A stretch of 64,000 nucleotides of DNA, from contig CM048744.1 of NCBI GenBank assembly GCA_026315105.1, positions 25,275,759 through 25,339,758 of the forward strand, given 5' to 3'. Numbering within the stretch: the stretch's first letter is position 1; each line of letters opens with the position of its first letter. The DNA is from Locusta migratoria. Taxonomy: Eukaryota > Arthropoda > Insecta > Orthoptera > Acrididae. Below the pieces are notes generated by a model, which saw nothing but the letters and a program-made list of their open reading frames with translations, made no database searches and was not told the origin of the DNA. Of the stretch, positions 21,429 to 33,027 are shown one piece after another. The position numbers and the translations under genes were made by a program.

Positions 21429-21490
21429 ACATATAATGTTGGAACACTCACAGACCACACGGAAAACAAACGGACAGACAAAACCTAGCC

Positions 21491-21694
21491 GGCCGGCCGC
21501 TGTGGCCGAGGGACTGAGGCGCTCCAGTCACGGTCTGCACGACCACTACGGTCGGGGGTTCGAATCGCCCTCGGGCATGGATATTTGTGGCGTCCTCAGT
21601 ATTAGTTAGTTCATAAGTAGTTTGTAAGTTTAGGGACTGATGACCCCGTTGTTAAGTCCCATAAGCTATACAAACATTTGAATATTCCATTTGA
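21491..21694 (+). mobile_element. tRNA-related SINE, family A, with 13-bp target duplication
   Basis: Complete copy. Flanks ACAAAACCTAGCC at 21478-21490 and 21695-21707, perfect. Third family A copy within 750 bases, all with separate target duplications, so these are independent insertions and not a tandem duplication. Confidence 0.96.
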
Positions 21695-21707
21695 ACAAAA
21701 CCTAGCC

Positions 21708-22080
21708 ACAATCGAAGGACATTCCGTTTAAAACAAGTGACATGGAGTCTGTATGGAATCCAAATAAGTACTGTGATGAAACGGAAGAAACAACACAAAA
21801 ACAGACGAGAAGTGCTGTAAGCAGCCGAAAGACACACGCCATAAACAAACCAACTGCAGCCAACAAGACGGAGAATCAGCAGGAGATGTAAAGAAGGACA
21901 GCAACACCGTGAGTAGACCAAATATCAAGTTAAAAGCACATAGGTCTAACGTGCACATAGTTTTGTTTTAAACTGTTTTAATCTATGTATCGAAAATAAA
22001 CTGTACAAACCATTGTATTATTTACAGACCACAGAAGATGCTTTTGAAATAAAAAGGGAAAGGCGTCTGGTGTAAAATAA
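21708..22080 (+). repeat. Repeat tail with AAGATGC-hairpin-GAAA motif (Penelope-type end, tentative)
   Basis: The segment 22032-22062 reads CAGAAGATG, a CTTTT/AAAAG hairpin, then GGGAAAGGCGTCTGG. This layout resembles the other CTGANGA-hairpin-GAAAC tails in the window, with a T-to-A change in the first box. The upstream part has no intact frame. Assignment to Penelope-like elements is inference. Confidence 0.4.
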
Positions 22081-22659
22081 ATCTGTTTATTGCAGTCAGC
22101 GTAAGACATTACCTCTTATAATCAATAATCTACTTAGTTTTACATGAAATTTCGTAACATTATGCGGGTGAAAGGGTGTATTCCGATACTTGCATGTTTT
22201 TTTACACTTCATGTTTTTGACGGTGCTTTATTTTCAGATAATTGCCCTGCTCCGCTTAGACGTGTTCTGTCGACTGGCTCCTAGACCCGGCCCCTCGCAG
22301 ACGCCTGCAGTTTTACGACTCGGCTATCGCCAGTGGCGTTTCCCGCCCAGGCACTCGTGCCTGTTGATCGTCAGAGCCGCAGCCGTTCTCTGGCGCGTCG
22401 TTTGCTCAACAGCCTGCGGTCGCTCCCTGCAGACCCAATTACTGCAGCCGATGCGTTTGATGCTGGGCGTCTGGCTGTCGCTGTCGCTACAGAGCTGTGA
22501 ACGTGTATGGCGTGTGTTTCTGCAGCCTCTGCTTCTGAGCGCCTAGCTGCACGGCAACCAGGCGACGCAACTTGGCGAACTCGTGACACGGACTGGAAGT
22601 CAGAGAGCCGTTTAACTCCCACTGGTGGTCAGTAACTCAAAGCCAACCGCCATCTTCCT
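22081..22659. other. Unassigned stretch
   Basis: Includes a 118-codon plus-strand frame (22190-22546) rich in Leu, Cys and Arg without recognisable domains. The GC content rises locally at 22260-22600. Confidence 0.45.
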
Positions 22660-22817
22660 CATCTACAGCTACATAAATTCTCTGCATATCACAATAAAGC
22701 GCATGGCACATGGCGCACCTCTTATGATATTTCTCTACACATCCATTCTGTAATACCGCGCGGCAAAGCGGTGCACATAAATCTTTCCTGATTTCTCTTA
22801 TTTCGTTACGCTAATCT

Positions 22818-22860
<43 letters not shown>
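22660..22860 (-). repeat. LINE 3' scrap followed by (CT)n
   Basis: 22670-22810 resembles the reversed 3' region at 18795-18990 (CTACA start, GCATGGCACATGGC, and CTTTCCTGATTTCTCTTA). It is followed by an imperfect CT microsatellite at 22816-22860. LINE assignment is tentative. Confidence 0.45.
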
Positions 22861-24115
22861 AATGAAATATGTTCTCATCCAGAAAAGTAACTTAGTGAAA
22901 GAAATTTCGCCAATAAACCTTGCTTTCTTTTAATGATTTCCACCCCAACTCGGGAATCATTTCCGTTTCACTCTCCCCCTGTATCACATTCCCAGTCGGT
23001 GGGAATCCCACAATGCACAATGCCAAAATAGGACACACAAGTGTTGTGTAGGCAGTTTCTTTAGTAGAACTATTGCATTTTGTAAGTATTCTGCTATAGG
23101 GAGGTCAATTATTTGTTCATTTATTTTCTCTCTTTCTGGTGCTTTTATGTATGTTGTGTGTATTGGGAGCAAGTTGCTACGCCTTTTTTTCCAAAATTTA
23201 TTCTTGCATGTCAAAAGAGTGTACCTTACATTGTATTGTCTGGTGAATAAGCAGTATGTGTCTTGCAGGACAAATTTCTCATTGTTCTTCGGAACTGTAT
23301 TCGTTAGCTATTAGGCACTGTCCCTGGATGCTGAAGGCAGAGCTGGGCTGGCTTGTCGAGGAAGGCTGGTCGCTGGCGACACGTTTATGGAGGCAGTGTG
23401 CGAGGTGGTATCTATCTGTCTGTAGGCTCACTACCGGAGGTGGCTCCACTATCAGGAAAGCATTCGATAATGTATCTCTTCGCTTTTAGATAGCGACCAG
23501 TGTTAGCCACATTCTGTGGGGTTCCTGTCATCACGGAGCCTCTTAGTGTACTGCTTTGTGGAGGTTATCTCCTAAGTATCCGTTAGCTTTCCCTGTCTAC
23601 AGAATTGCAGCCGGGTGCTGACGCGGGCCACGTGTTTTCAGGGTGATGAACTCCCTGGCGTCCTGTGGAATTTCGGCGCGCAATGGAGTCTTCTCTTGTC
23701 TGGTGTTTTGTGTCCCCTTTCCACTTTGCTCTTTTATCTGTGGCTTTTCCGGCTACGAGCTCGCTAGATAAGGCTTTAAATTCCTTTTAGGGCAAAAGGC
23801 TGCGAAACCATGGGCGTGAGGAATTTTCTAAAGGACAGTTGATTCGGGTGGCGTCCTCTGGAGGCAATCCGATTTGCTCCACCTTTGTAGGCTACAGGTC
23901 TAGCTATCCGTCATAGCTGCCGGTCCATCTCAGTGGCCGGAGGCTTAGAGCTAATTTACAACGTACATTGAAAAATGCGTAATATGTCCCAATATATTTG
24001 CTGTGAGTCATTTGACACAATTTTCTCCCTTCGAGACAACCTTAACCGTCCACCTTCATAATATGCATTTTCTTCAGTTTACGTCTTTAGTTAGTGAATG
24101 TCTGTGCTGGTATTC
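22861..24115. other. Unassigned stretch
   Basis: About 1.25 kb. A 76-codon minus-strand frame (22984-23214) is basic and a 77-codon plus-strand frame lies at 23256-23489. Neither is recognised and no repeat partner was noticed. Confidence 0.45.
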
Positions 24116-24245
24116 ATTTTAACGAAATATGCAACTGAGGAGACATAGGTCTCGAAATTCGGGCAGTGCATGGAAATAAAAAAAAAGGGTTAACATCAAC
24201 AACTACTGCGGATCTAGTTATTGAAGATGAAGATTGACTGTTACG
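24116..24245 (+). repeat. Decayed repeat tail with CTGAGGA-hairpin-GAAA motif
   Basis: CTGAGGA at 24135-24141 and CGAAAT at 24153-24158, with GAC/GTC pairing between. The following ACTACTGCGGATCTAGTTATT matches 19950-19970, so this and the 19.88-kb block are two copies of one tail. Confidence 0.55.
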
Positions 24246-24299
24246 GATTTCGCGAAGGTAAACATGGTGCCAAATTACTCCTAGCAACAAGTGGATTGA

Positions 24300-24526
24300 C
24301 AATTTGCATAAAGAAAAAACACCAGTACCTTGATTTCAATGCTCAGCGTTACGTGTTTCGAGAATTTATTCCCATCTTCAGATGCTTTTAATTTGTATTT
24401 ATTGTGATGTTTCCATTAAATGAAAATTATGTAAGAAAACGCATCTGAAGAAGGGAATAAAATCTCGAAACACGTAATACTGAGCATTAAAAACAAGTAA
24501 CTGCTACGTTTTCTTTATATAAATTG
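24300..24526. mobile_element. 227-bp foldback element with a hammerhead-like core in each arm
   Basis: Arms 24300-24385 and 24441-24526 are imperfect inverted repeats (ends CAATTTGCATAAAG and, reversed, CAATTTATATAAAG). Each arm carries CTGAAGA, one base, a GGGA(A)/(T)TCTC hairpin and GAAACACGTA: on the minus strand at 24381-24355 and on the plus strand at 24445-24471. No coding capacity. It could be a MITE or an inverted pair of Penelope-type ends. Confidence 0.8.
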
Positions 24527-24773
24527 CGAATAACACAGTTATAGGCTTTCAAAACACATCGTTATGATGAGTGGAATTAAGAAGTAGATTATTTCAGTTA
24601 ACATCTGTGGAGGTATATAACAACTTTGCCACAAATTGTTATCTAATTAGTTACCTACCAAAATTTTTGGTGATTGTATCAATATTCAACAACTTTTTTC
24701 GATAATAAACTCGCAGAAAACCGGCTGTTGCTCGGGTATCCTTATTCCGCACTCTTCCAGTACAGGTGTCCTC

Positions 24774-24777
<4 letters not shown>

Positions 24778-24830
<53 letters not shown>
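24778..24830. repeat. (CT)n microsatellite
   Basis: About 26 perfect CT units. Long Ser-Leu and Arg-Glu frames through it are artefacts. Confidence 0.97.
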
Positions 24831-24834
<4 letters not shown>

Positions 24835-26301
24835 CACCTCTTACCGACCCATACTTCTAATTCTTTTCCTCCTTCCCCTCTCTCGGCCCATTCCTTCCAC
24901 CCTCCCTCCTCAACGTATCTACGAAAACTCATATGTATCTGTCAGCTTTCGTGCTGATGAGTTAAATAGAGTCAATTTTTTTCTGCAAAGTACCCATTGC
25001 CAGACACCATATAAACATTTATAAACTGATTTTCCTCTTGGGTTTAAGGCCAACTGTCCAAAAATTCATTTGCATCTAAGAAATACTATGGATTTTTCAA
25101 AGTCCGTAAATAAAATATCCTCCGCCGTTCACCAAACGAAATTCTATGTACACAATTTCCGTCCACTTTTTTTTATGGTCAAGTGTATAAAATTTCATCA
25201 AGATTGGGAAAAGACATTGATTTGCGTGTAATAGAAACCCACGGATACATTGAAATACACGCTTCAAGTTTTTCTCATATTAAAAAATATGAGAAAAACT
25301 TGATTTCACTTAATTATCCGATATATTTCCCAAACATTTTATTTCATAAAATCCTTATTCAGAGGTTTACGAACACATACACACACAATAGAAAACAAAT
25401 GTGCCACATCGGTCGAGCTTTATGGCGTGTCCAAGGAAAAGACGGATTAATTTATCAATGCAGAGATCAGTGACTATGCCATGACAAACAGGTATGTTGT
25501 CAAAGAAAATATTTTTAAAACAAATTTTAGTCGCAATCTGGCTGATAGTTACTTCAATTTAGAAACCTTTACTTGAGTTGCACACATTAAACCCTAAACG
25601 TGTTCTTTTCGCGTGTTCTTGTATGGCAGCCTCCACTGCTTCACAGGAACGCCTCCGATCACTCCCGAGTGTCACCGGCAGACGTTCCGTCGGTTATGTG
25701 AAGTGAGTCAGATTTCTACAAGATGGGAAGAAAACGACTGATTTGTATGCAACAGAAACACATGACGGAGACAGTGGAAAACGCACTATCAGTTTTTCTC
25801 ATTTTTCATACAATTCCCAAGTTCTGCCAGACTTGACACTCAGGGAAGTGCCACGTACGTTTCTCCGCAAGCGAACACTGAATAATCGATCTTAAAGTCT
25901 ACTGTTTAGAACCACTTTACAGTCGAAATAGTGGACTCTTCTTATGTCATTATGTTTCCGCGCAACTGCCAAGTCATATTAATTACAGAAACAGAGGTGT
26001 GTGATACTGATACGGTCACCATAAATCTCCGTAATAATCAGATAACAATTTATGACAGAATAGTTGAATAGGTTTTCCACTAGTGTTAACTAAACTTGAT
26101 ACAGTGGAAACAGTGAGTTGCGTGACTTTTACTGATTTTTTTTCTATTATTTGATGCTATGTCATCTCTTTCTTGTAAGTAGGCCTCCTTGTCTTTTTTT
26201 ATCGGCTAACATTCCTTGCATATTAAAGCCCACTCCGTGCGTCTTTCTGTGTTCCTCCGAGGCTTTAATGCTCCAATGTTTAGTATGTCTGTATGACAAG
26301 C
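24831..26301. other. Unassigned stretch with a 40-bp near-perfect palindrome and an old dispersed repeat
   Basis: The palindrome at 25264-25303 has 18-bp arms (TCAAGTTTTTCTCATATT) and a 4-base loop. The blocks AAATTTCATCAAGATTGGG (25188-25206) and ACAAGATGGGAAG (25718-25730), each followed by GATTTG(C/T)(G/A)TG, are diverged copies of the block at 9436. The 96-codon frame 25183-25473 overlaps the repeat and palindrome and is not a convincing gene. Confidence 0.5.
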
Positions 26302-26313
26302 GCTTCTAAGTTG

Positions 26314-26480
26314 GCCGGCCGCGGTGACCGAGGGGACTGAGGCGCTCTAGTTATGGTCTGCACGGCCATTACGGTCGGGGGTCGTCCTTATTATTAGTTA
26401 GTTCATAAGTAGTTTGTAAGTTTAGGGGCTGATGACCCCATAGTTAAGTCCCATAAGCTATACAAACATTAGAGCATTTT
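26314..26480 (+). mobile_element. tRNA-related SINE, family A, with internal deletion and 12-bp target duplication
   Basis: Flanks GCTTCTAAGTTG at 26302-26313 and 26481-26492. The B box and the following link (TTCGAATCC...GGCATGGATATTTGT) are deleted, so the copy has lost its internal promoter. Confidence 0.94.
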
Positions 26481-26784
26481 GCTTCTAAGTTGCTTATATT
26501 CTGCATCTCTATACTCGTGAGCCTTTATACATTAAAGTCGACATCAATCTGGAGTAATCTAAGGAGTCTTGTAGCTCTAGAAAGTGCTTTGTGCGAATTA
26601 CTACATGTGAGCACTCCATTCGTTATATGGGAGACCGGGGCACGTTAGCCATTTTTTTTTTAATTTTTGTGAATATTAATTTATTTTAGATATTTAAATT
26701 TATGAAACTATTGTTCAATATTAGCTAGGTATTTACTCAATCTGGATGGCAGTTTTTAAGCTTGAAAATATCAGTTAAAGTATT

Positions 26785-26982
26785 CGAATGTTCAAACGTT
26801 TTTAGAGCTAATGGGACTTAACTACAGGGTCATTAGTCCCTAAACTTACAAACTACTTATGAACTATCTAATAATAAGGAAGCCACAAATGTCCATGCCC
26901 GAGGGGTATTCGCACCCCAGACCGTAGTGGCTGTGCAGACCGTGACTGGCGCGTCGCAGACCACTCGGCCACCGCGACCGGC
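26785..26982 (-). mobile_element. tRNA-related SINE, family A, inside the pogo-like element
   Basis: Reversed complete copy. Flanks TAAAGTATT at 26776-26784 and 26983-26991. The B-box region is damaged (GGGTGCGAATACC). Confidence 0.93.
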
Positions 26983-27228
26983 TAAAGTATTAGAAAAAAT
27001 TAATTACTGGACGCATGTCAAATGGGCCAATCTGTCCCTACCTCGCGGTAAGTTGGCCCAGAGGCTAGGACACGTTGACCCATGTTGTGTTTTGGTGAGT
27101 ATAACTAAGAAATAAAACTAACATTTATCAAGAAATATACTTTAAAGTACATAATATCAAGTTGAATATTGAGTTAAATGCTTAACATTGAGGACTATGA
27201 CAACAGGACAAGTTAAACTTATTACGAT

Positions 27229-27574
27229 TTATAGTTTTTTAATACTACAATCAATATCCAGCTCCAAAGGATCAGAACAGTTTGTACACTCATAAAATAG
27301 TCCACGGATTTCATTTTTCACGCATCTCTGATGAGTCCAACACTTAAAGTTCGTGACCTGAATTCCTTGTTCTCCAGTTGATTGTTTCAAAAAGACGTTG
27401 TGACTCTTTCTCGTTGTCATCATTATCACCATCTTTCCTAGCCGGTGATCTAATTTTTCTGCAGTATTTCTTTCCAATGCTTTCGTCGAATGGAAATGGT
27501 TGGAATTCGGTTTCTGTTTGCTGAGTTTCAATTACCTGTGCAAACTGACATGAGGTCAGTCCCGTACTTAGCAC
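27229..27574 (-). pseudogene. Zinc-finger-like C-terminal remnant of a pogo-like transposase
   Basis: The minus-strand frame ends KCWTHQRCVKNEIRGLFYE then CTNCSDPLELD. The spacing W-H..C...(F)Y.C..C resembles the PHD-type finger at the C-terminus of pogo/jerky-like transposases. The first cysteines of the finger (QCTNC-type) are replaced (QVTNF). A second overlapping frame (27344-27574) shows a frameshift. No DDE motif remains. Confidence 0.45.
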
Positions 27575-27699
27575 AGTACCTCCAGTACGATTTTCTTAGA
27601 ATCCCAAAGTCTTCGCTAACAGTTCTCACAGATCTTTTCTTTTCTTTTTACTTCTAAACTGCTCTTAGCATCGTATCTTCATAGCTCATTCCCCTTTAA

Positions 27700-27700
<1 letters not shown>

Positions 27701-27744
<44 letters not shown>
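27701..27744. repeat. Poly(A) run, ~44 bases
   Basis: Pure A run inside the pogo-like element. Could mark a lost retro-insertion, but no element end is recognised to its left. Confidence 0.95.
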
Positions 27745-27746
<2 letters not shown>

Positions 27747-28849
27747 AATCGAAAGGGATTCTGACTTCTCAGATCGCTGTGTAATATAAAAAAAATTTAC
27801 TGGTTGGCGTTTATTCAACGTTTTTTATCTCGTGAATATGACGATATTTTGACCTCTGAAACGTATCAAAATCTGTTTAACTTGGACAATTATGTTAACA
27901 ATTTAATAAACTCGAAGAATTTTAAGTGTTGTTATCAATAAAAGTAACAAACCTTTCATCGAGTTTTAGGAAGTGCCGCTCCTATACGACGTGACAGGTT
28001 GTCTCGGCTGACCATGGTGCCCCGTCCTCTCAGGGCCAACCTGCCCCATCGCCATCTTTAAAATAAATTCTGTTCTTTAGACAACTCACTGAAGCAATTA
28101 AGTCTGTGTGCCATATAGAAATAATCCTTAAGGTACGACCTTTTATTAGACTACTCGCCCCGTTACACCTAAAGAAAGCAAAAGTTAAATAACACACATT
28201 AGCCGACGAGTTGAATTTTGCTGAAACGTGCTCAAAAACAATTAAGGGCTACAGCTTGTCCAAAACTTCGCCGCCTGCTATATTGGTCCTGTATAAAGAG
28301 AGAGACAGTGGGCCCTACTCTCTGATTGATTCCTAGGACGATCTAGCGTCTACTGTATGAATTAATTAGACTTGGCCATTCTACCCATATGGCCAACGTG
28401 CCCCGGTCTCCCCTACCGAGAATTTTACGTGATATTCCAATAAAATTTCTTTTCTTTCGATTCTTCACGTCGTGTAGACGTAAAAACTAGATTAAAATGA
28501 ATACTTGATAAAAACTATCAAACAGTAATCGATCCTGTGCCCTTTCACGTGGCTTTACCGGAAGACCACCACCATGCCATTTGTAATGAGTTTGTTATAC
28601 TAGAGTTCATTTTATCAATCGAACGGAAAAAAATTTCTGAACGTTCGGAAACGGGGTTGAAATTCGGAGATGATTCATATTTTGATATTATGGTACGCTA
28701 AGCGATAACTAAATACGAAATTTTATGTTTCTGAGTCTGCTGGAGGTACCTCAGAAACTGAGTCAAAATTCTAGCTTACTGATTGGACATATCTAGTAGG
28801 CTAGAAGGTAAAGAGCAAGTGAACGAAATGGCAATGCCTGTAAGGGACG

Positions 28850-29520
28850 GTGTAGGATGAACGTTAACAAGAGCAAAATAAGAGTAATGGAATACAGTTT
28901 AACAACATCAGGCGATATTGAAGCAGTTATATTAAGTATCCAACCAATAAATGTAGTAGATAAGTTTTGTTTCTTGGTCAGTAAAATAACATATGAAGGT
29001 CGCAGTACGAAGGATATAAAAAGCAGAATGGCAACGGGAAGAAAAGCGTTTTTGTAAAATAGAAATTTACTAACATCGAAAATTAATTTGAGCGTAAGGA
29101 AGTCTTTTCTGAAAATATTTGTGTGGAGTGTTGCCTTTTACAGAAGTGAAACATGGACGATAAACAGTTCAGAGAGGAAGACGATAGAGGCCTTTTATAT
29201 ATTGTGCTACCGAAGAATGCTGAAGATTGGGGGGAGGTAGATTGCGTAACTACTGAGGAGGTACTGAACAGAATTGGGAAGAAAAGAAGGGATCGATTGG
29301 TAGGACACATTGCTACACATCAAAAAATCATAAATTCTGCATTAGGGAGTGGTGTGTGGGAGTAAAAATCTCAGAGGGAGGCGAAGAGACAAATACAGTA
29401 AGCAGGTTCATATGGATGTGGGTTACCGTTCTTATGAGGAGGTGAAGAGGCTTGCTCACGATGGAGTATGGAGGAGAGCTGCATCAAACCAGTCTTCAAA
29501 CTGAAGACTACAACAACAAC
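28850..29520 (+). mobile_element. RTE-clade LINE, copy RTE-4, 3' fragment
   Basis: Plus-strand 3' end. Translations give MNVNKSKIRVMEYS, FCFLVSKITYEGRSTKDIKS, MATGRKAFL, RKSFLKIFVWSVAFY and the tail up to AASNQSSN-type codons, ending with GAAGACTACAACAACAAC. It is 5'-truncated and has one stop after AFL plus frameshifts. It faces RTE-5 across ~460 bases, tail to tail. Confidence 0.88.
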
Positions 29521-29669
29521 GAGAAGATATAAACTAGTTAATTTTGGTATAGAGTTCGGTCAGTGAAAATTCAAGCTCCTTGGTACATCCTCAATGAAGT
29601 TAAAGGTCAGGAGGGGGGGAAGGGTACGAGCGATAGTCCTATGAAAAGCTTCAAGGATAGGATACTATG

Positions 29670-29940
29670 GCTGTGTGTTCGACTTGCCAGAAGCACACAG
29701 CTTTGTAACAAAAGTTGGTCTCGCATTCGGAAGGATGGTGGTTCAAATCCACCTCCGGCCATCCAGATTTAGGTTTTCCGTGATTTCCCTAAATCGCTCC
29801 AGGCATATGCCGGGATGGTTCCTTTCAAAGGGCACGGCCGATTTCCTTCCTCATCCTAACCCAAAAACTCCGAGCGTTAGCTCCGTCTCTAATGGCCAAG
29901 CTGTCGACGGGACGTTAAACCCTAAGCATCCATCCAAAAG
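29670..29940 (+). mobile_element. tRNA-related SINE, family D, with the ATTTAGGTTTTCCGTGATTT body
   Basis: The head has a B box (GGTTCAAATCC) at about 29740. The body TTTCCGTGATTTCCCTAAAT, CGCTCCAGGCATATGCCGGG, TGGTTCCTTTCAAAGGGCAC and CGACGGGACGTTAAACCC is of a SINE body type I have seen across many arthropod genomes. It differs completely from families A-C. The inserted copy lies between two RTE 3' ends. Confidence 0.85.
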
Positions 29941-30194
29941 TTGGTTGTATAATCCCTTTCAGTTACACTGTGTTAGGTGTTGTTGTTGTGGTCTTCAGTC
30001 CGCAGATTGGTTTGCTGCAGCTCTCCACGCTAACCTCTCCTGTTCAAGTCTCTTCATCTGAGAGTACTTTCGACAACCTACATCCCTTTGTATCTACTTA
30101 CTGTATTCGTCCCTCGGTCTCCCTCTACGATTTTTACCACACACACTTCCTTCTAATGCTAAGTTGACGATTCCTTGATGTCTCAGAATATGTC

Positions 30195-30608
30195 TCAGCA
30201 ACATATCCCTTCTCTTAGATTACGCCAGAAACTCCTTCTCTCCCCAGTTCTGTTGAGCACCTCCTCATTATTTAAGTGATCTACCAATATAATTTTCATC
30301 ATTCGTCTGTAGCACCACATTTCAAAAGCTTCTATCGTCATTTTATCTGAACTCCTTATCGTCCACGTTTCAATTCCATACAATACTACACTACAAACAA
30401 ATGCCTTCAGAAAGGACTTCCTAACATTTAAACTAATATTGGATGTCAACAAGTTTCGCTTCTTCAGAAACGCTTTTCTTCCCATAGCAATTCTGCATTT
30501 TATATCTTCTTTACTTCGACCATCAGAAGTTATCTTGCTACCCAAGAAACAAAACTCGTCTACTACATTTTTTTTTGGCGTCATTACCTCATTTAATTCC
30601 TTCAGCAT
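30195..30608 (-). pseudogene. RTE-5 reverse transcriptase, C-terminal segment
   Basis: About 137 open codons after the catalytic YADD position (which lies upstream in a broken frame). Contains FCFLGSKITSDGRSKEDIK, AMGRKAFLKKRNLLTS and the YGIETWTI block, the signature post-RT region of RTE-type LINEs. Aligns directly with 3500-4050. Confidence 0.85.
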
Positions 30609-31241
30609 CGCCTGATTTTCTGACGCTACAGTCCATTATCCTTGTTTTACTCTGGTTCATGTTCATTTTATACCCTCTTTTCAAGACAAGGTCCATTCCA
30701 TTCAGTTGCTCTTCCAGGTCGTTTGCGGTCTCTGACAGGATTACTGTGTCATCGGCAAATCGAAAAGTTTTTATTTCTTCTCCCTGAACTTTAATTTCCT
30801 CTCAAAATTTCTCCTTGCATTACTTGACTGCTTGCTCAATGTATAGATTGAACAACAATGGCGAAATGCTACAACCCTGTCTTACTCCCTTCCCAACCTC
30901 TGCGGCCCTCGCATGCCCTTCGAATCTAATAACCACTGTTTGGTTTTTTTATAAGTTCGGTATAACTCTTCGTGCCCTATATTTTACCCCTGCTACCTTC
31001 AGAATTTGATACAGTGTATTCCAGTCGACATCGTGAAAAGCTTTCTCCAAATTTACCAACGCTGAAAAAGTACGTTTGCCTTTCCTTAGTCTATCTCCTA
31101 AGAGAAGTCATAATGTGAGTATTGCCTCCCGTGTTCCAACATTTCTCCTAAATCAAAACTGATCTTCCCCAAGGTCGGATTCCACCAGTTTTTCCATTCG
31201 TCTGTAAATTATTCGTGTCAGTATTTTGCAACCATGACTTA

Positions 31242-32056
31242 TTAAACTGATAGTTCTGTAATTTTCACATTTTTTGCACTTGCTTTCTTTGGAATTTGAA
31301 TTACTATATTCTTCTTTAAGTCAGAGGGTATTTCCCGTGTCTCATATATCTTGCGTACAAGGTGGAACAATTTCTGCATGGCTGGCTCTCCTAACGAAAT
31401 CAGCAGTTCAGACGGAATGTCATCTATTCCAGGGGCCTTGTTTCTGCTCAAACCTTTTATTGCTCTGTCAAATTCTTCTAGCAGTATAGTATCTCCTGTG
31501 TCATCTTCCTCCACTTCATCTTCCATTTCTAGAATACTGCATTCAAGTTTATTTCCTTTGTACAGACCTTCTATACATTCCTTCCATCTTTTAGCATTCC
31601 CATCTTTGCTTAGTACTGGTTTTCCATCCGAGTTCTTGATATTCATACCGCTACTTTTCTTGTCTCCAAATGTATCTTTTATTTTCCTGTAGGCGGTATC
31701 TATCTTTCCCCTAGTTATGCATTATTCTACGGTTCTGCATTTGTCATCTAGCCACTCCTACTTAGCCAGTCTGCACTTCCAGTCAATCTCATTTTTCAGA
31801 CGCCTGTGCTCCATTTGCCTTCTTCACTTGCTGAATTTTTATATTTTCTCCTCTCATCAATTAGGTTCAGTATATCCTGTGTTATCCAGGGGTTTCTATT
31901 AGGTCTTGTCCTTCTTCCTATATGATCCTCTGCAGCATTCTCTACCCTATCTCTCAGAGCTACCCATTCTTCTTCTACTGTATTAGTTTCTCCCGTTTCA
32001 TCCAATCCTTGCCTAATGCTGCCTCTGAAACCCTCCACCACTTCTGGTTCCTTCAA
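31242..32056 (-). pseudogene. RTE-5 linker and first RT motifs
   Basis: Two open segments (31796-32056 and 31242-31646). The first has RRTRPNRNPWITQDILNLID. The second has NKAPGIDDIPSELL and KLFHLVRKIYETREIPSDLK, the N-terminal RT region. A frameshift after about KNVKITELSV ends the open segment. Confidence 0.8.
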
Positions 32057-32358
32057 TTTGTCCAGGTTCCATCTCCTAACGTTTCTACCTTTCTGCAGTT
32101 CATAACCAATAATGGTCAGCGTCTATATCTGCATCTGGATATGTCTTACAATTTAAAACCTGGTTCCTAAATCTATTCCTTACCATTAAAAAAGTCAATC
32201 TGGTACCGTCCAGTGTCTCCTGGTCTCTTCCACGTATACAGCCTTCTTTCATGATGTTTAAACCAAGTGTTGGCGATCATTAATTTATACTCTGCACAGA
32301 ATTCTATCAAGGGATTTCCTCTTTTATACCTTTTTCCCAGTCCATATTCACCTACTAC

Positions 32359-33027
32359 TTATCCTTCTCTTCCCTTTCCTACGACCGAGTTCCAGTCCCC
32401 CATCACAATAAAGTTTTCATCTCCCTTAATTTTCTGAATAATTTCTTTTATCTCCTCATACGTTTGTTCGATATCCTTATCATCGGCAGAGCTAGTTGGC
32501 ATATAAACCTGTACTACTGTAGTCGGTATTGGTTTTGTGTGTATCTTTACTATGGTAATGAGTTCACTATGCTGTTCATAGTAACTTACCTGCATTCCTA
32601 TTTTCTTATTCACTATTAGACCTACTCCTGCATTACCACTAACTGATTTTGTATTTATAACCCCTTACTCACCTGACCAGAAATCCTGTTCAACCTGTCA
32701 CCGAACTACACTAATCCCTATCATATCTAACTTTAACCTATCCATTTCTCTTTTCAGATTTTCTAATTTACCTACGCGATTGAGGGTTAGAAAATTCCAC
32801 GCTCCGATGCGTAGAATGCCGGTCTTGTTTTTCTTGATGACGGCATTCTCCTGGGTAGTCCCCGCCCGGAGATCCGAGTGGAGGACTATTTTACCTCCGG
32901 AATATTTTACCCACGAAGACGCCATCATCATATACTCATACAGTAGAGCTGTATGTCCTCGGTAATAGTAACTGATGTAGTATCCCCTTGTATTCAGCCG
33001 TTCGCAGTAGCTGTGTGGCAGTACCAC
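32359..33027 (-). pseudogene. RTE-5 endonuclease, N-terminal part
   Basis: Segment 32698-33027 holds the start of the protein region (LRIGAWNFLTLNRVGKLE, DMIGISVVR). Segment 32359-32613 holds VVQVYMPTSSADDKD and VMGDWNSVVGKG. Compared with 5317-6003 and 16002-16313, this copy shows the most upstream portion. Confidence 0.82.

Larger units (their letters stand above)
26628..28413. mobile_element. pogo-like (Tc1/mariner superfamily) transposon remnant
   Basis: Inverted ends TGGGAGACCGGGGCACGTTA (26628 on) and, reversed from 28413, GGGGAGACCGGGGCACGTTG, each next to a TA dinucleotide (26626-26627, 28414-28415), as expected for this superfamily. Sub-terminal blocks rich in GGGCCAA/CTGCCCC occur at 27005-27065 and 27985-28060. 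Inside are a SINE, a zinc-finger-like coding remnant on the minus strand and a poly(A) run. At 1.79 kb with no DDE domain visible, it is an internally deleted copy. Confidence 0.72.

Noticed and set aside
20968..21694. Tandem duplication of one SINE
   Set aside because: The copies lie in different orientations and the two plus-strand ones have different target duplications.
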